Shown one piece after another: positions 48,859-62,563 of a DNA stretch of 64,000 nt (positions are counted from its first letter, which is position 1; each line of letters starts with the position of its first letter). The position numbers and the translations under genes were made by a program. The notes under the pieces were generated by a model, which saw only the letters and a program-made list of their open reading frames with translations, was not told where the DNA came from and searched no databases. The DNA is from Strigops habroptila (Eukaryota > Chordata > Aves > Psittaciformes > Psittacidae): positions 9,966,707-10,030,706 of the forward strand of contig NC_044291.2 of NCBI RefSeq assembly GCF_004027225.2, in the 5' to 3' direction.

Positions 48859-49519
48859 ATCCATCAAAGTCAGGCAAGTCAAAGTGTTCTGACGTTTTGC
48901 ACAGTGGAAACCCGGCAGAAGAGGTGTCTTTGAGCTAGTTTTCACCGTGCCCTCGATACGAGAGATTCAGAGCCTTGTTGCAGGAAGTGCTTTCAGATCC
49001 CTGCTCGAGTCAGACCAACACAGAACGTTGAGCTGTTGCTCCCCTGAGCGTGTAATGACAGGGACCAGTCACAAGAGGGAGAATGGCAGAACACCGCCTT
49101 AAGCCTCAGCAAGTCTCCAGCGCAGCGAGTAGCTGGTCCCACCACAAATGAACTCAATGAGCAAGCAGGCTTCTCTGGAGACTTGTCAAGGAGACTCCTG
49201 ATGCGGACACAGATGAAAGACACACTGCAGCATGGAAGCTGTCTACGTCTGGGATGTGAGAGCAGCACTAATCAGTGATTTAAGAAGCCACAGCGTTAGT
49301 GCAGGGCAGCCTCTGCACAAGGAGATGGGTACTAGCATAAAGTGTGGATGAAGGCTTTTCTGGAAGCAAGAGGGAGAAAGAATAACCCCTAATAGGGACA
49401 GGACTGCGCTGGGAATGAAGAAGAGGGAGTTTGAGAGAGAAAAGGAATGATAAAATCAACTCTTGTGTGAAGGAAAGCTTATTTTTGCTCACAGCAGGGG
49501 GGTGTCACCATATGCGCAC

Positions 49520-49629
49520 CTCATGATGGAATTAGTCACCACTTCTTGGTGGAAATTCTCCAGAGGAACAGATCTCCCAAGTGAAAGAAGATGCTGCCCC
49601 CAGGGCTTATCACCGGACACATACAGCAC
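49520..49629 (-). other. exon-like segment, unassigned
   Basis: Minus strand, between an acceptor (cacagctcag) and a donor (atgag|gtgcgc): 36 open codons beginning VLYVSGDKPWGQHLLSLGRS. Plausible but unsupported by any recognised family or neighbouring exon. Confidence 0.15.
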
Positions 49630-52600
49630 CTGAGCTGTGGGACTGAGTGAGGGAAAATTTATGGAAACACTGTTCAAAGTTCACTGGATTTAATCATGAA
49701 GGAGACGTAAACTGCCAATTAATGCTGACCCTTACGTCAAGTCAAAGCTGGTTTAGCATCACCTCCTGTTCCATGGTAATCACTGCTTTGAAATGACAGG
49801 CTTATGGCCACCTTCTGACCTGAGGAGCTCTGTGGAAACCATCAAACCAAATAGAAGCAGCTCTTCTTCCACACAGCATGTGGTTAAACCGTGGGATTCA
49901 GCGTGACAGGAGGTTGTTTTTACATGGCTGCAAAAGGCGATTAGATAAACTCACAATAATCCTTTGGGGGTATTAAACAAAAAGTTACTTGCTTGTGGCT
50001 AAAGAACTGCCTGAACAACCTGCCACCTCTGTAAATGTTTGCCCTGTTCTTTGGTAACTGCTGCTGATCACTAGAGACAAGACACTAGCCCAGAGGGCTC
50101 AATCCCCTTCAGCTGCTTCTACTTCTCTCAAGCAGGAATCCCCCCACTGCACCACTCCTTGGAAGCAGCTCCTCATCTTCAATAACTTCAGTCTTTTGGG
50201 AGCAATAGTTTCTAGAAAACAAGTATTGTTTACCCTTAGAAGTAACAATCAGAAAGACTGGAATGACGACAGGTCTGCACTTACCCACGTCATACTTCAG
50301 CGTTGTCATAAACCTGGAACAACCCCAACTCCAAAAGCTCTTCCATTCTGGAGGCAGGCTTCCACTCACACTCACTCTGCAGTGTCCATCTCAAACTCAG
50401 GGCTTCCGATTTTACCTGTATAAACAGAATTAGTTCTGTGATTTCTGTTTGGGCTCCTGCCAGCACCAGGTACTAGGCTGTTTAGACCAGGATGCTATTT
50501 CAGAGGCATAAGCTGCTATCATGCTGGGTAAGCATCAAGGATCACAGACCCTGTCTGCCTGCCTGCTGAGGGGAGGGATCCTCTCTATACACCCCCTGCA
50601 CTGGTTCAGTAAAAGAAGAAAGCAGTACTCAAAAGTATCTCCCCACTATGCTCAAAACAACTGTATTTACAGCAAAATCTGTTTCCATGCTGAAAGCAGT
50701 AGAGATAGCTAAAAAACCCAACAAAACAATGGCAATAAAAAGTTAAAAAATAACGAATATATAGTTCAACAAAACAGAAATGCAATTTCCAGCTTAGTTT
50801 TAACTTTGCTACCATGTCTTTCATTGGATTACACCCAGGGACATTGGCCCTGTAATATTCATCCCTAATATTTTCTAGTATCCCTCTTACAGCCATTAAT
50901 TGATACAGTGAACTTCCAGCTGGGAAATTCAGATGCACTTGAATGAGGTGATACCTCCTTGCTCTGCACTTGCAGCAGAAATCAAATACCAGATAAAAGC
51001 AATGACAAACATGATGTTGGAGCCATGCACCTCCGCACAGGGGTCGGGCTCTTCTCTCCTCTGCTACCCCAACTGCTTACCAACCATAGTTGGAGACCTG
51101 CAGCAGATTTCCAAAGACAACTAGAAATGCACTTCAGCATTGAGCTCAGGCAGGACTGTGGAATGCTCATGTTTTTCTTCCTAAATTTGCCCAATTGTCA
51201 GTGTTTCATGCAGAGCTTTGCCTCTGAAGGAAAGCTTCATGTGAGACAAGGTCCTGGCAGAAACCTGCCTCGTTACTCCCCAGCTCACCTACTGCTATGC
51301 ACTAATCCGGTTGCTGGGCTGCCACAGCATTAGAAGTCACAGGGTAAGATGGTCACAGCTCCAGCAGCTCTCCATGGAGATTCCTGGCAGCTTGGCTGTG
51401 TTCCTCCTCACAGAGAGCTCAGAACTGGCATTTCACTTCCATTTAAAAGATGCAAAAATATTTAAAACAGAATAGTCATTTCCTGTGGATCTGCATGTAG
51501 CCAAGAACACACGTACTCGCCGACTGGCATGGAATTAGCAAAAAGAAATGTTGCACAAATAATGTGAAATGCCTCCTAACCCATCGATCTGCAGGTGCTG
51601 CATCTCCCAGGGAAACCTCTGGAGGCTGGACCACAGGAGCAAAGTTTGAGCTGCCCCACAGGGTACCTCCCCTGCTCTGCTGGCTGCAGTCCTGCCGCCC
51701 TCTTGGAGATAGATATTGGAAACCTTAACCAAGCAGAGTATTTCCACTCTTTTGCTGCCACTGGGAACGCTGGGGGTGGCAACTATTTCTCACTACGCAT
51801 AACAGAGCAGCTGCCCAAACATTAAAAGCAGTGCAGGCTGAAGCACAAGCTGTGGGAAGCACCGGCTATAAAGGCTCCTGGTTTCTGATAAATTAAGGAA
51901 AAAGATCCTTGTCACTGATGCACAGTCCTGTGCTTGCTGGTCCTGGCTGAAAAAACCAACAAACCACAACTGTGCCTGCATTAACGACAGCAGCATTTGT
52001 ACCAGCAAACCTCCAGCCAGCCCTGCAGTGGCTCTCCCTGCTCCATTTTAGGGGTGGTTTTCGAGGAGCACAGGAGCTTGCTAACGCTGTTCTGAGTATG
52101 CCTCGATGAGAATTTTTGCTGAGTGTACTTTCCTAGACAGCAAAACACAAACAAGACGTTCCACATTCTCTTTTTCATAAGAAATAAGACAGAATTCCTC
52201 TTTTATGTTACCCTGAAGTGATGGCATTGCATCCTGAAGGAAAAGCTGTCTTTACCGATTATTACAGCCCTGTGTGAAATCTTCAGCACGTCTGATCCAG
52301 ATTCATCCTGGCTGCCTTTGATACCTCAGAGATACTGAGATTTTGGATTTGGTCACCTTAAACACATTTACAGAGAGCAGAAAGGTGTTGTTAGAGTGCT
52401 ACGCAGGGCTGGGGCGGGCAGAGCCTTTCCACTGACTCTGGTGTGAGCACAGCCCCGCGTTAGCTTTTGAAATCAATGTCTATAATTAGGTGGGATAAAT
52501 CTGGACCCTAAAGCCTTTGCATTACTCAGCTATCTCAAAGTGAACTGCATAAACCTCCTGCATTCTGGCTTCGAATGTGGGGGATGAGCCATATGTGTGT

Positions 52601-53224
52601 CTGACCAGGGTCCTCTTGGGTCACTCCTGATGCTCTGGGGCTGCTCCAAGTGCTCCTGGGCTCCTTCCAGCATCTCTGGGGGAACATGTTATTTACATGC
52701 CAGCAGTATCAATCACCATAACCTTTGTACTAAGCCGGCTATTTGATCTCCAGCAAGAACCTTCGCAGTCCTAGTCTTCTCCTGCCCTCCTCCTCAGGCA
52801 ACCCCCTCGCAGGAGCAGTTGGATATTGTTCTCCAAGCACAGACCATGGTATGTGCACAAGCCTTAAGGTACCTGTGTCTCATAGGAACGCCTTAATGAC
52901 ACAGAGTGCAAGCCCAACGCGCTGTGTAGAAAGAATCGAGGTCATCTGCTGCTCGTGCCTCAGTCCACTCCCACATCAAGGCAACACTGTGAGTCCAAGC
53001 CAGGCTTGGAGAGCTCAATTAGAAGCCGCTTTCAAGTTCTAGGTGCAGAGAGAAGGCGAGGGTGCTGTTTATCCAGCCCGGGATGCTTGGCTGCCGCACT
53101 GCGGGGCTGCCACACAGACACCCGCTCAGGACCGAGGCGACACCTCAGCACAACACCGCCCGGCCCGGCTCCAGAGCGGCCTCACGGCGGCGCGGGTCCA
53201 ACGCGGGCCGCAGCCCCGCCACCG

Positions 53225-53252
53225 CCCGGGCCCGGGCCCGGGCCCGGGCCCG
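53225..53252. repeat. cccggg hexamer tandem repeat
   Basis: Four full cccggg units plus cccg, perfectly periodic and self-complementary. It lies inside the CpG island, about 790 bp upstream of the TATA box. Confidence 0.85.
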
Positions 53253-53293
53253 CTCCCGCGGCGCAGGCCGGGCCGCCCCCACAGCGCGGCGCG

Positions 53294-53307
53294 GTTGCCA
53301 TAACAAC
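53294..53307. promoter_or_regulatory. X-box-like RFX site
   Basis: gttgccataacaac matches the RFX X-box (gttgccatggcaac type) in both half-sites except for one or two bases in the second. RFX factors activate cilium genes, and TUBB4B is an axonemal tubulin, so the site is plausible in this position. It could equally serve a divergent transcript. Confidence 0.5.
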
Positions 53308-53371
53308 AGCCGCCCGCCCCCGCCGCCTCAGGCGGCTGCGCGCCAGAAAGTGCTAGAAAGGCGCCGCAGCC

Positions 53372-53383
53372 CGCGCATGCGCA
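53372..53383. promoter_or_regulatory. NRF1 binding palindrome
   Basis: cgcgcatgcgca fits the NRF1 consensus YGCGCAYGCGCR exactly. It is common in bidirectional CpG-island promoters. Confidence 0.6.
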
Positions 53384-53706
53384 GGCCGGATCACCCCCAC
53401 CACGACCTCCAGCGCCGCTGCAGCGTTCCGGGGGTGCCGGAGCGCGGCGGGGACCGACGAGGATGGGTTGGGAATGAGGGGGGTGTCCCTCGGAGGAGCG
53501 GCGGGAGGCGGGGGGGTGCCTGGGAGCCGCGAGGGAACGGCCGGGTGAGGTTTCCGTGGAAACCGCCCTCTCCCGCAGTAAGGAGGAGCTGCCGCCTACG
53601 CTGCGCAAAGTGCGCAGCCAGCTTCGGGAATGGGGGGCTGCGCGAGCCACCGCCCAGCGCCCGCTGCGGAGTCATTGCGACGGTTACTAGGACACTTCGT
53701 GCTCAG

Positions 53707-53906
53707 CCAATCGGCTGGCGTTAGCTCATCCCAGGGGCCGGCAGCCAATCACGCTCGACATCAATCATTCAATTAAGCCAATCGGGAGCGTCCCGAGCGG
53801 GTAGGGCGGGCACTCGCGAGCCCCGGTTGCCTAACAGTAAAATCAACAGACAGCCGGGCGGGGCTAAGAGGAGCCGATGCTTTGAATGACAGCTCTGTTG
53901 ACCAAT
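53707..53906. promoter_or_regulatory. cluster of four CCAAT boxes
   Basis: CCAAT occurs at 53,707-53,711, 53,745-53,749, 53,778-53,782 and 53,902-53,906, all in the same orientation. The first three are spaced 38 and 33 bp apart. The flanks (agccaatcgg, agccaatcac, agccaatcgg) are good NF-Y sites. They lie 100-300 bp upstream of the TATA box. Confidence 0.7.
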
Positions 53907-54005
53907 AAGATGTCCTCTTTCGCAGAGCCTCGTTATGAGTAGCCAGTAGCTGCTGCGGGCGGCCGCCTGGGAGGGGAAAGGGAGGCTGCGCGCGCATTCC
54001 GCTGC

Positions 54006-54013
54006 TATATAAG
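54006..54013 (+). promoter_or_regulatory. TATA box of TUBB4B
   Basis: tatataag lies 89 bp before the start codon. Transcription would begin near 54,035-54,040, giving a short 5' UTR of roughly 55-60 nt, as expected for this gene family. Confidence 0.75.
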
Positions 54014-54094
54014 GGTTGGCGGTTTCCTTCACGCAGCCACAGTCGGTTGGGGGAAGAGTGGCGTTGGGTAGAAGTGTCCGGTGCCGCCGCCATC

Positions 54095-56094
<2,000 letters not shown>

Positions 56095-56220
56095 CAGCTA
56101 TGCAGATGAACACCTGTAAATTTTGTTTAAAGCTGTATGAACTCTCTCATCAAACCTTCTCTGTCTGTGTTGTGTTCCTCTTTATGTCTCAAAAGTCACT
56201 TCAACTGCTGTACAGGCACC

Positions 56221-56226
56221 ATTAAA
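56221..56226 (+). terminator. polyadenylation signal of TUBB4B
   Basis: attaaa 127 bp after the stop codon, followed by a GT/T-rich region (ctcgtctctgttgttccttttgg) that suits a downstream element. Confidence 0.65.
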
Positions 56227-56249
56227 GCATTTTTCACAGTGCACAAGCT

Positions 56250-59200
56250 CGTCTCTGTTGTTCCTTTTGGTAAGCCTTTCGGGTGCTGCTTCCGTAAGTC
56301 AGCGCGTAGGTGTTCCGGAGCTCTGGAAAAGAGAAGCAAAGGACTTGGGGTGAGCCCTGCCTGAGGCAGCCGGGCTTCTCCTGCCTCCCAGCCTGGTGTG
56401 GGGGTCACTGGATGTGGTGAACTGGTGTTCCTTTGCAATCCGAGTGTGCTGGTGGTGGGGATAACGCCTCCTGAGAGGATGGAATTCAGCTCCGAGCTGC
56501 ATCTAAATTTAGGTACCTATGTGTGGACTTCTGTTACAGGCTCAGCAGGAGCTGAGCAGCTCTGGCTGTAGGAGATACAGGTTCTGTCTGCCTGACAACA
56601 CCTTCCCAAGGCGGGCAGGGTTCCAGCAGCAGATGAGCCAGGCTCGGCGGTGCAAAGCGGGCAGGTAGCCGTGGCCTGTCCCAGCAGTGCTGGGGACAGC
56701 AGTGACACACCTCACTGCTGAGGGGAAACAGCTCCTGTATTAAAATCGTGTATGGAGGGTTTAAACCTCAGTGAGTGTTGCTGCAGCCTCTGCTGCTGAG
56801 GTGGGCTGAACAACACCCCTGTTCTAACACCACATTCCTACTGTGGTAGCCATAGTGTGGGCTGAAGTGACAGACCCGCCACTGGAGAGCTGGACAGGAG
56901 AGCAGAGTGCTTTCCTGTGGAGGAAACCCTCCTCAGTGGTCTTTAATTCTAAATTATTCCATGTGATGTTTGTGTGTCTTGAAAATAAGTTTCTCCTTCC
57001 AGTGTCTGAGTTTGAGTTCAAATGGCACCGGCTGGAAAGAGCCTGTCTGCAGGAATGGGTGGCTGGGTGCAAACCTACCCCGGAGGAAGCTGCTGTACGT
57101 GAAAAGGTGTCAACAGATTGTTAAAGCATGAGGTACCGATGGTAGCATGGGGTTTTCCTTTGGGCTTTACCTTGCAGGGCCCATCTTAGTGTGTGTGACC
57201 AGAGCCCTCCCCAAGCAACCCCGCACGGAGGAAACAGCCCTGGAACAGCCTGGGCTATGCTGTGAGACACCCCAGAGCTGCCACACTCAGGATGCGTGTT
57301 TCCCCGCTCTTTGCATTCATTTCTACCACATTTTGGCTTCTACCATTTTCCTCCTCTGCACTGCATTAAGTACAAGCTATGAGGTTGGTTCTTTCTCACT
57401 TCTCTCCATGATTTCCCAGCCCACATTACTGAGCTCTGGGCAGAGACAGCAAAATTAGTTGCTGATTTGTTGACATTTTAGCCTGATACCTTAATGCTTT
57501 CAGGTGCATGGGCAGAGCTTCCCCTTCACACACAAAATTACTTCAGCCCTCTCCCTTTAGGCAACACCACTAACAAGGATCAGGCAGACAGTGTGGGGTA
57601 ACCACTGCCTGTCTCTATGGCTAACACCATTTCACTGCTATTTTGTGCATTCTCACCCCATTTGTATCATCTGCATCTTGCTTTTTATCACACTTTAAGG
57701 ACATGGACCTGCTTGAGCGAGTCCAGAGGAGGCTACGGAGCTGCTGCGAGGGCTGGAGCAGCTCTGCTCTGGAGCCAGGCTGAGAGAGCTGGGCTGGGGC
57801 AGCCTGGAGAAGAGAAGGCTCCTGAAGGGGAGACCTTAAAGCAGCTCCAGTGCCTAAAGGGGCTCCAGGAAACCTGGAGAGGGGCTTTGGACAAGGGCCT
57901 GTAGGGACAGGCCAAGGGGAATGGCTTTAACCTGCCAGGGGGGAGATGGAGATGAGCTCTTAGGCAGAAGCTCTTCCCTGTGAGGGTGCTGAGGCGCTGG
58001 CACAGGGTGCCCAGAGAAGCTGTGGCTGCCCCATCCCTGGCAGTGTTCAAGGCCAGGTTGGACACAGGGGCTTGGAGCAACCTGCTCTAGTGGAAGGTGT
58101 CCCTGCCCGTGGCAGGGGGTTGGAACTGGATGAGTTTTAAGGTCCCTTCCACCCAAACCAGGCTGTGACTCTATGAATCACTTTCCTGACAGACACTAAC
58201 GCACCCGGGTGACGGGCAGGTGTTACTGAGCCTCCGCTGCTTTAGCAGGGGGTTGGTGGCTGGAAACCAGAGGAACATTCTGCACAAGCCCAGGCTGGCA
58301 GCCAGGCTGACGGGCTCTCCTGCAGGAAGGGGATGGCACCACTCCAGCACCTCAGCACAGACTGGGAAATAACCTACTAGCCATGTGGAACAGTTGAGTA
58401 ATCGTTCACTTCTACAGCACTACAGCTAATAACAAACAGCGCTACTTAATGACAGCAATTAGTATCAGTGACTTTCACTCAGCTGATAACATTACCTGGT
58501 ACAAAGCCCATGTAGGAAGGTATCAGTCCAGCACTGGTGTAAATTCTATTGGTAGGCCAGTAATTTTGGGGATATCTCTTGCCAAAGCTACAACATGGGT
58601 TCCTCAGCATAAACTGGGGGAAAAAAACACCACCAGAGTACAGTTAATTTTAAAACACACTGTTTTTACCAAGTCATGTGCTTCGACTCTGCATTAAATG
58701 TTTAAGGCATGTAAAGCAATTCTCTTTCCAGTTCAGTTTTCTTCTAATTTGGAGCTACACTGCATTCACCTCATCACCTCTGGGTATCACCCACAAGTCC
58801 CAAATGCCTTATGCTCCTACATCTGACGTACTGGGAGCCAGCACTGTCTGCTGGGCTTGGGTACAAGCCTTATCTACTCCTGTGCTGTGACTCTGCATGT
58901 CTGGGGGTTGGTTTGAACCCTTCAACTGGTTTTGTTTCTGCCCGAGTCCCACTGGTGGCGATTAGCCAGTAATTCCCTGGCTAGGAGGAACAGGAAGGCT
59001 TAGGGAGCGTTAACTGCAGGGAGTGTGTAAATCATCCCCTGGAAGTGTCTGACCCTCCAAGGTCAGACCCAGACGAGGGGCTGGAGGGTGGTTGTTGCTG
59101 CTCTCAGTACTCAGATGTCACTAACGCTGTGCTGCCCTCCTGGGTGGAGAAGGGACGGGGCTGATGGACCCACGCAACCCGTGGGGCCAACTGACCCATC

Positions 59201-60508
59201 GTGTGGTGGTGATGGAGCGGCTGCTGCATCCCTCAAGCGCCGCACTGAAGCATGAGGGCTGCACTATTTTGCCTGATGCAGGCAGTAAGCAATGATCCAT
59301 AGCACATCCCAGTATGTAACCTAGGGCAACAGAGATTTAGGGCAGCAGATTAATGGCATGAAGCCGTCTTAGATAGAAATGTGGTGTGATTTGGGGTTTT
59401 TTTTTTTTTAGTGTACTCGTATTCCTTCAGTGCTTGATGTGCCGCAGCTCAACTCTGCAAGCCTGGATTCTGCTGAATCCTGCAACAGAAACACCTCCCT
59501 CGCTGATTTACTACATGCAGAACGTTACTTAAAGAATCAGGGGCAGAAAGGCTCTGCAAACAGCACATTTAGTTTTAATAATGCCATGGTTTGGGGTTGT
59601 TTTTCCTTGCTGCTTCATTTCAATTCCTATTAATGGCAGAAGCATGAGGAAGCCAGCACAGGAAAATACATTTCAGCCTGAGAAGCAAGAGGCTGCCATG
59701 AGAGCCAGCCCTGCTGCTCTCCCTGCTGAGTCATTTCTTCCCAGCTGAGGATCCTCAATCCTGGAATTTTTTCCTACATCAGACCCGTACGCTCTGGGAT
59801 GCAGGCACTGCAGCGAATCCCGGTGACCAGGCAGGGCTGGGAATGTTGTAACCCATGTCACTGAGCCCGCACTGGTGCTGGACCAGGGATGCTGCTGCAT
59901 CTCACTGCATCCTGGTAGCAGGAAGAAATGCGTAGCTTTGAATGCAAACTATTAACTACCGGGGGAGGGATCTCATTTTCCCATGTAGGAGGGAATTACA
60001 TGGCAGATCTGACAGCAAGGGGACAAATAGTTTTTCAGAAAGATCCTTCCCAAAAGGAGAAGATCTAGATCCCTTTAAGACAAATTATGTTAGGAAAGGA
60101 AAAAGCCTTACAACCAATTAAAAGGGAGGAATATCCACCCAAGCAGCCCAGGAAGCCATCCAGCACTTCCATCCCAATAGAGAAGATGAATTGCACAAAG
60201 GAAGCAGAGATAGTTGCATCCTGTGTTTCTGCACTCAGAGCCACATTTTTAATAGCCACCTTTGAACCCAACCCTCACTAGATTTGCTTAATCCTTTTAT
60301 GAACTCATTTATCCTCCTTTAATGTCCCAAGGAAACAAGTTACAGACTTTAATTGCTCTTGATTTTTTCACCATGTTACCTAATAGTATTTTATTTTGCT
60401 TGTAACTTATAACCCCAGTCCTAACCCTACTGCTGTAAGTGAAACCACTTCTGGTGTTGCAGCTGAACCAATTACATGGTTGAAATAAGATTTGTGCATA
60501 TAATGTAC
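56250..60508. other. intergenic stretch between TUBB4B and CIMIP2A
   Basis: Holds one CR1 copy and a short poly-T run (59,399-59,411). The 3' exon(s) of the minus-strand CIMIP2A gene should lie here, but I could not recognise them. Confidence 0.4.
57700..58177 (+). repeat. CR1 LINE 3' fragment
   Basis: Sense CR1 copy from tggacctgcttgagcgagtc through the common tail to gtgactctatga; one of the longest and least diverged in the window. Confidence 0.9.
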
Positions 60509-62563
60509 CTGGTGTTGGTCAAATTCCTTCATTGCTTCCTTCACGCTCCGGACGTAGTTCACACCATGAAACCAGGAGAGGCGGGGGATGAATCCAGCGT
60601 ACCCTGTGGATGAAGACAAGAGAGAACATTGTCTGCTTGAGAACATACATATGCTATAAAGATCAACCAGCCTGGAAGTGGAAGAGGCTGGGGAAAATAT
60701 AAAACCTCAGCAGAGTACAGGAAGGAAAAATGCACCCATTTGAAGTGTAAAATTAACCTGTGGATGGCATCTGCCATTTCCAGTTCTTCCCAGCTTTACA
60801 CTAAGAGCTACCCAAAGATTTCTGGAGTGACCAGCCAATATATCCGAGGTTTCCCCATGGGGAAGGTTGGTGACATGATTTCTTCCGAGAGAGACTCCTG
60901 TTGCACGTAACCTCCCTCCCTTTTACCTGTAATGACTTTCTGCTGGATCACATTTGGTATATCCGTTTTTGGCAACCAAGTATCTTCCTCCTCGGCCCCT
61001 TCAGTTCTCACAGGCTGCTCGGTCAGTGGTGGCAATATCACCCGTCCGTGCTTTACAGGTTCGAAACAAAAGCAGAAATAAAACAAACGCTGGTAAAAGC
61101 TGCTTCTTCCTTCGGCTCCATTGCTTAAATCACTAACAGAACCTGTGAATGGCAACTGCCATCTCCAGTTCTTCCCAGCTTTACGCTAAGAGCTGCCCAA
61201 AGAATTTCTGGTGAAGTCACATTGCATGTGCTCTCTGTACACAGAGGTTCCACAGGGAGAACAAGGGGAGCTTTGGGCACTGAGCTCCACTGTAAATCTG
61301 CTTTTCAGAGCGAGGAGCAGGAATGCCCCTTCCTGGGATTTATATCCTTTTGATGTGATACATCAAATCCCTACTCTCTGCCTTCAGGGGCTGGCTGGCT
61401 GGCTGGAACGGGGTGGAAGAAGTGAGGGTCTCAAGCACGTTGGTCCCAAGTGGTACCCGCTCTGCCGTCTGAAACATCACCAGCTCCAGAGGCAAACCCC
61501 AGTGCTTGTGTTTAAACAAGGGATAACAGTGGTAGGAAATTCAGGTGGGAGCAGGGAAGGGGTCAGAAACGTGGCACATAACCAAAGGGGGCAGGAGCAC
61601 TCTCTTTTCAGGACAAGGAGGAAGAAGAGGAGGAGGGTGCCAGGGCTAACAGCTCCCATAGAGGACACACAAGCCTGGCACAGTGCAACCTGAGATCTGA
61701 TGGCTGGGATTTGAAGCTAAAACTCCACCAAACAAGAAGTTCAGGCTTTTTAATTAGGAAGAGTAATTAATGAGTACAGCAAGTTCCTGGATATGTAGTG
61801 GATTTGCTACTGCTAGAAACGTTTCTATATTTGATATTTCTCTACATGACACTCTAAGCTTTATGCCCTTGTCATTCAACCCATATCATAGAATCCCAGA
61901 CTGGTTTGTGTTGGAAGGGACCTTAAAGCTCCTCCAGTTCCAACCCCTGCCACGGGCAGGGACACCTTCCACTAGAGCAGGTTGCTCCAAGCCCCTGTGT
62001 CCAACCTGGCCTTGAACACTGCCAGGGATGGGGCAGCCACAGCTTCTCTGGGCACCCTGTGCCAGCGCCTCAGCACCCTCACAGGGAAGAACTTCCGCCT
62101 TTTAAGTTTTAAGCCATTCCCCCTTGTCCTATCACTACAGCCCCTGATGAAGAGTAAATCGAAGTCCCTTTTCACACCCCTGGATCAAGGAGATCCCTTC
62201 CATGCCCACCAGTCCCAACCCCATACCCCTCCACAGCAGCACCCTTTGCCCCATGTCTGTTCCACCCCAGACCACTTACTGGTGCGCTTCCTGCCCAGGC
62301 GCCGCTGGGCTGGCCGGGTCCACACCTTCTTGTCAGCCACTCTCGCCCTTCCGACACAGGATAGCATGGAATACTGCGGGGGTATTCCCGAAGCACTTGT
62401 GTCCTCGGGACGTACTCGCTGGGGTGGTCCCGGGGCTCAGGATCCATCTGCATCATGGTCAGCTCTTCCTCTGTCAGCTCTGGCTTCAGCCGGGGCAGTC
62501 TGGGCTGGAGGATGGGGTCAGGAAAGCTCGTTGTAGCCCCAGCTCTCTCATAGGGAAAGTACC
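60509..62563 (-). CDS. CIMIP2A: ciliary microtubule inner protein 2A (FAM166A) homologue, partial, three internal exons
   Basis: The family lines the inside of axonemal doublet microtubules. Exons on the minus strand: 62280-62563, 60927-61050 and 60509-60603. The junctions are phase-consistent GT/AG: 284 nt ending in phase 0, 124 nt ending in phase 1, then 95 nt ending in phase 0. The last exon reads GYAGFIPRLSWFHGVNYV and then RSVKEAMKEFDQHQ, matching the human GYAGFIPR…GVNY…AMDEFDK segment. The middle exon ends DIPNVIQQKVIT, matching human HPNLIQRKAIS just before it. The first exon (beginning YFPYERAGATTSFPDPIL, Pro/Glu-rich) is poorly conserved. The N-terminal exons probably lie beyond 64,000, and the C-terminal exon was not found below 60,509. 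The gene is tail to tail with TUBB4B, as I remember it in human. A direct repeat flanks the middle exon. Confidence 0.8.
60755..61214. repeat. direct repeat pair (about 75 bp) flanking one CIMIP2A exon
   Basis: Positions 60,755-60,830 and 61,140-61,214 share about 90% identity, including an unbroken ccagttcttcccagctttac and an adjacent ctaagagct. The units begin 385 bp apart and enclose the exon at 60,927-61,050. They do not resemble the CR1 copies. Confidence 0.85.
61888..62160 (-). repeat. CR1 LINE 3' fragment in a CIMIP2A intron
   Basis: CR1 tail whose 3' end abuts catagaatcccagactggtt. It lies in the intron between the 62,280 and 60,927 exons and has the same orientation as the gene. Its inner part ends near ctacagcccctgatgaagag. 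Confidence 0.9.

Larger units (their letters stand above)
44458..53050. other. long stretch without a recognised gene
   Basis: Between the NTPDase stop codon and the TUBB4B CpG island I recognise only CR1 fragments. Three or four exon-like segments occur (47,137-47,193 plus; 47,872-48,038 and 49,520-49,629 minus; a minus-strand open frame at 50,109-50,375), but none can be assigned to a family or linked into a gene. An attaaa hexamer at 45,967-45,972 could end the NTPDase transcript, but it is 1.5 kb from the stop codon. Confidence 0.4.

Noticed and set aside
50606-50938. 110-codon minus-strand frame (MHLNFPAGSSLYQLMAVRGI)
   Set aside because: AT-rich second half with low-complexity Phe/Tyr/Cys runs and no splice or domain support. 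It could be an old retroelement remnant, but I cannot show it.
53062-53724. 220-codon plus-strand and 174-codon minus-strand open frames upstream of TUBB4B
   Set aside because: Arg/Pro/Gly/Ala-rich, overlapping each other on opposite strands in the CpG island, without recognisable domains or a convincing start.
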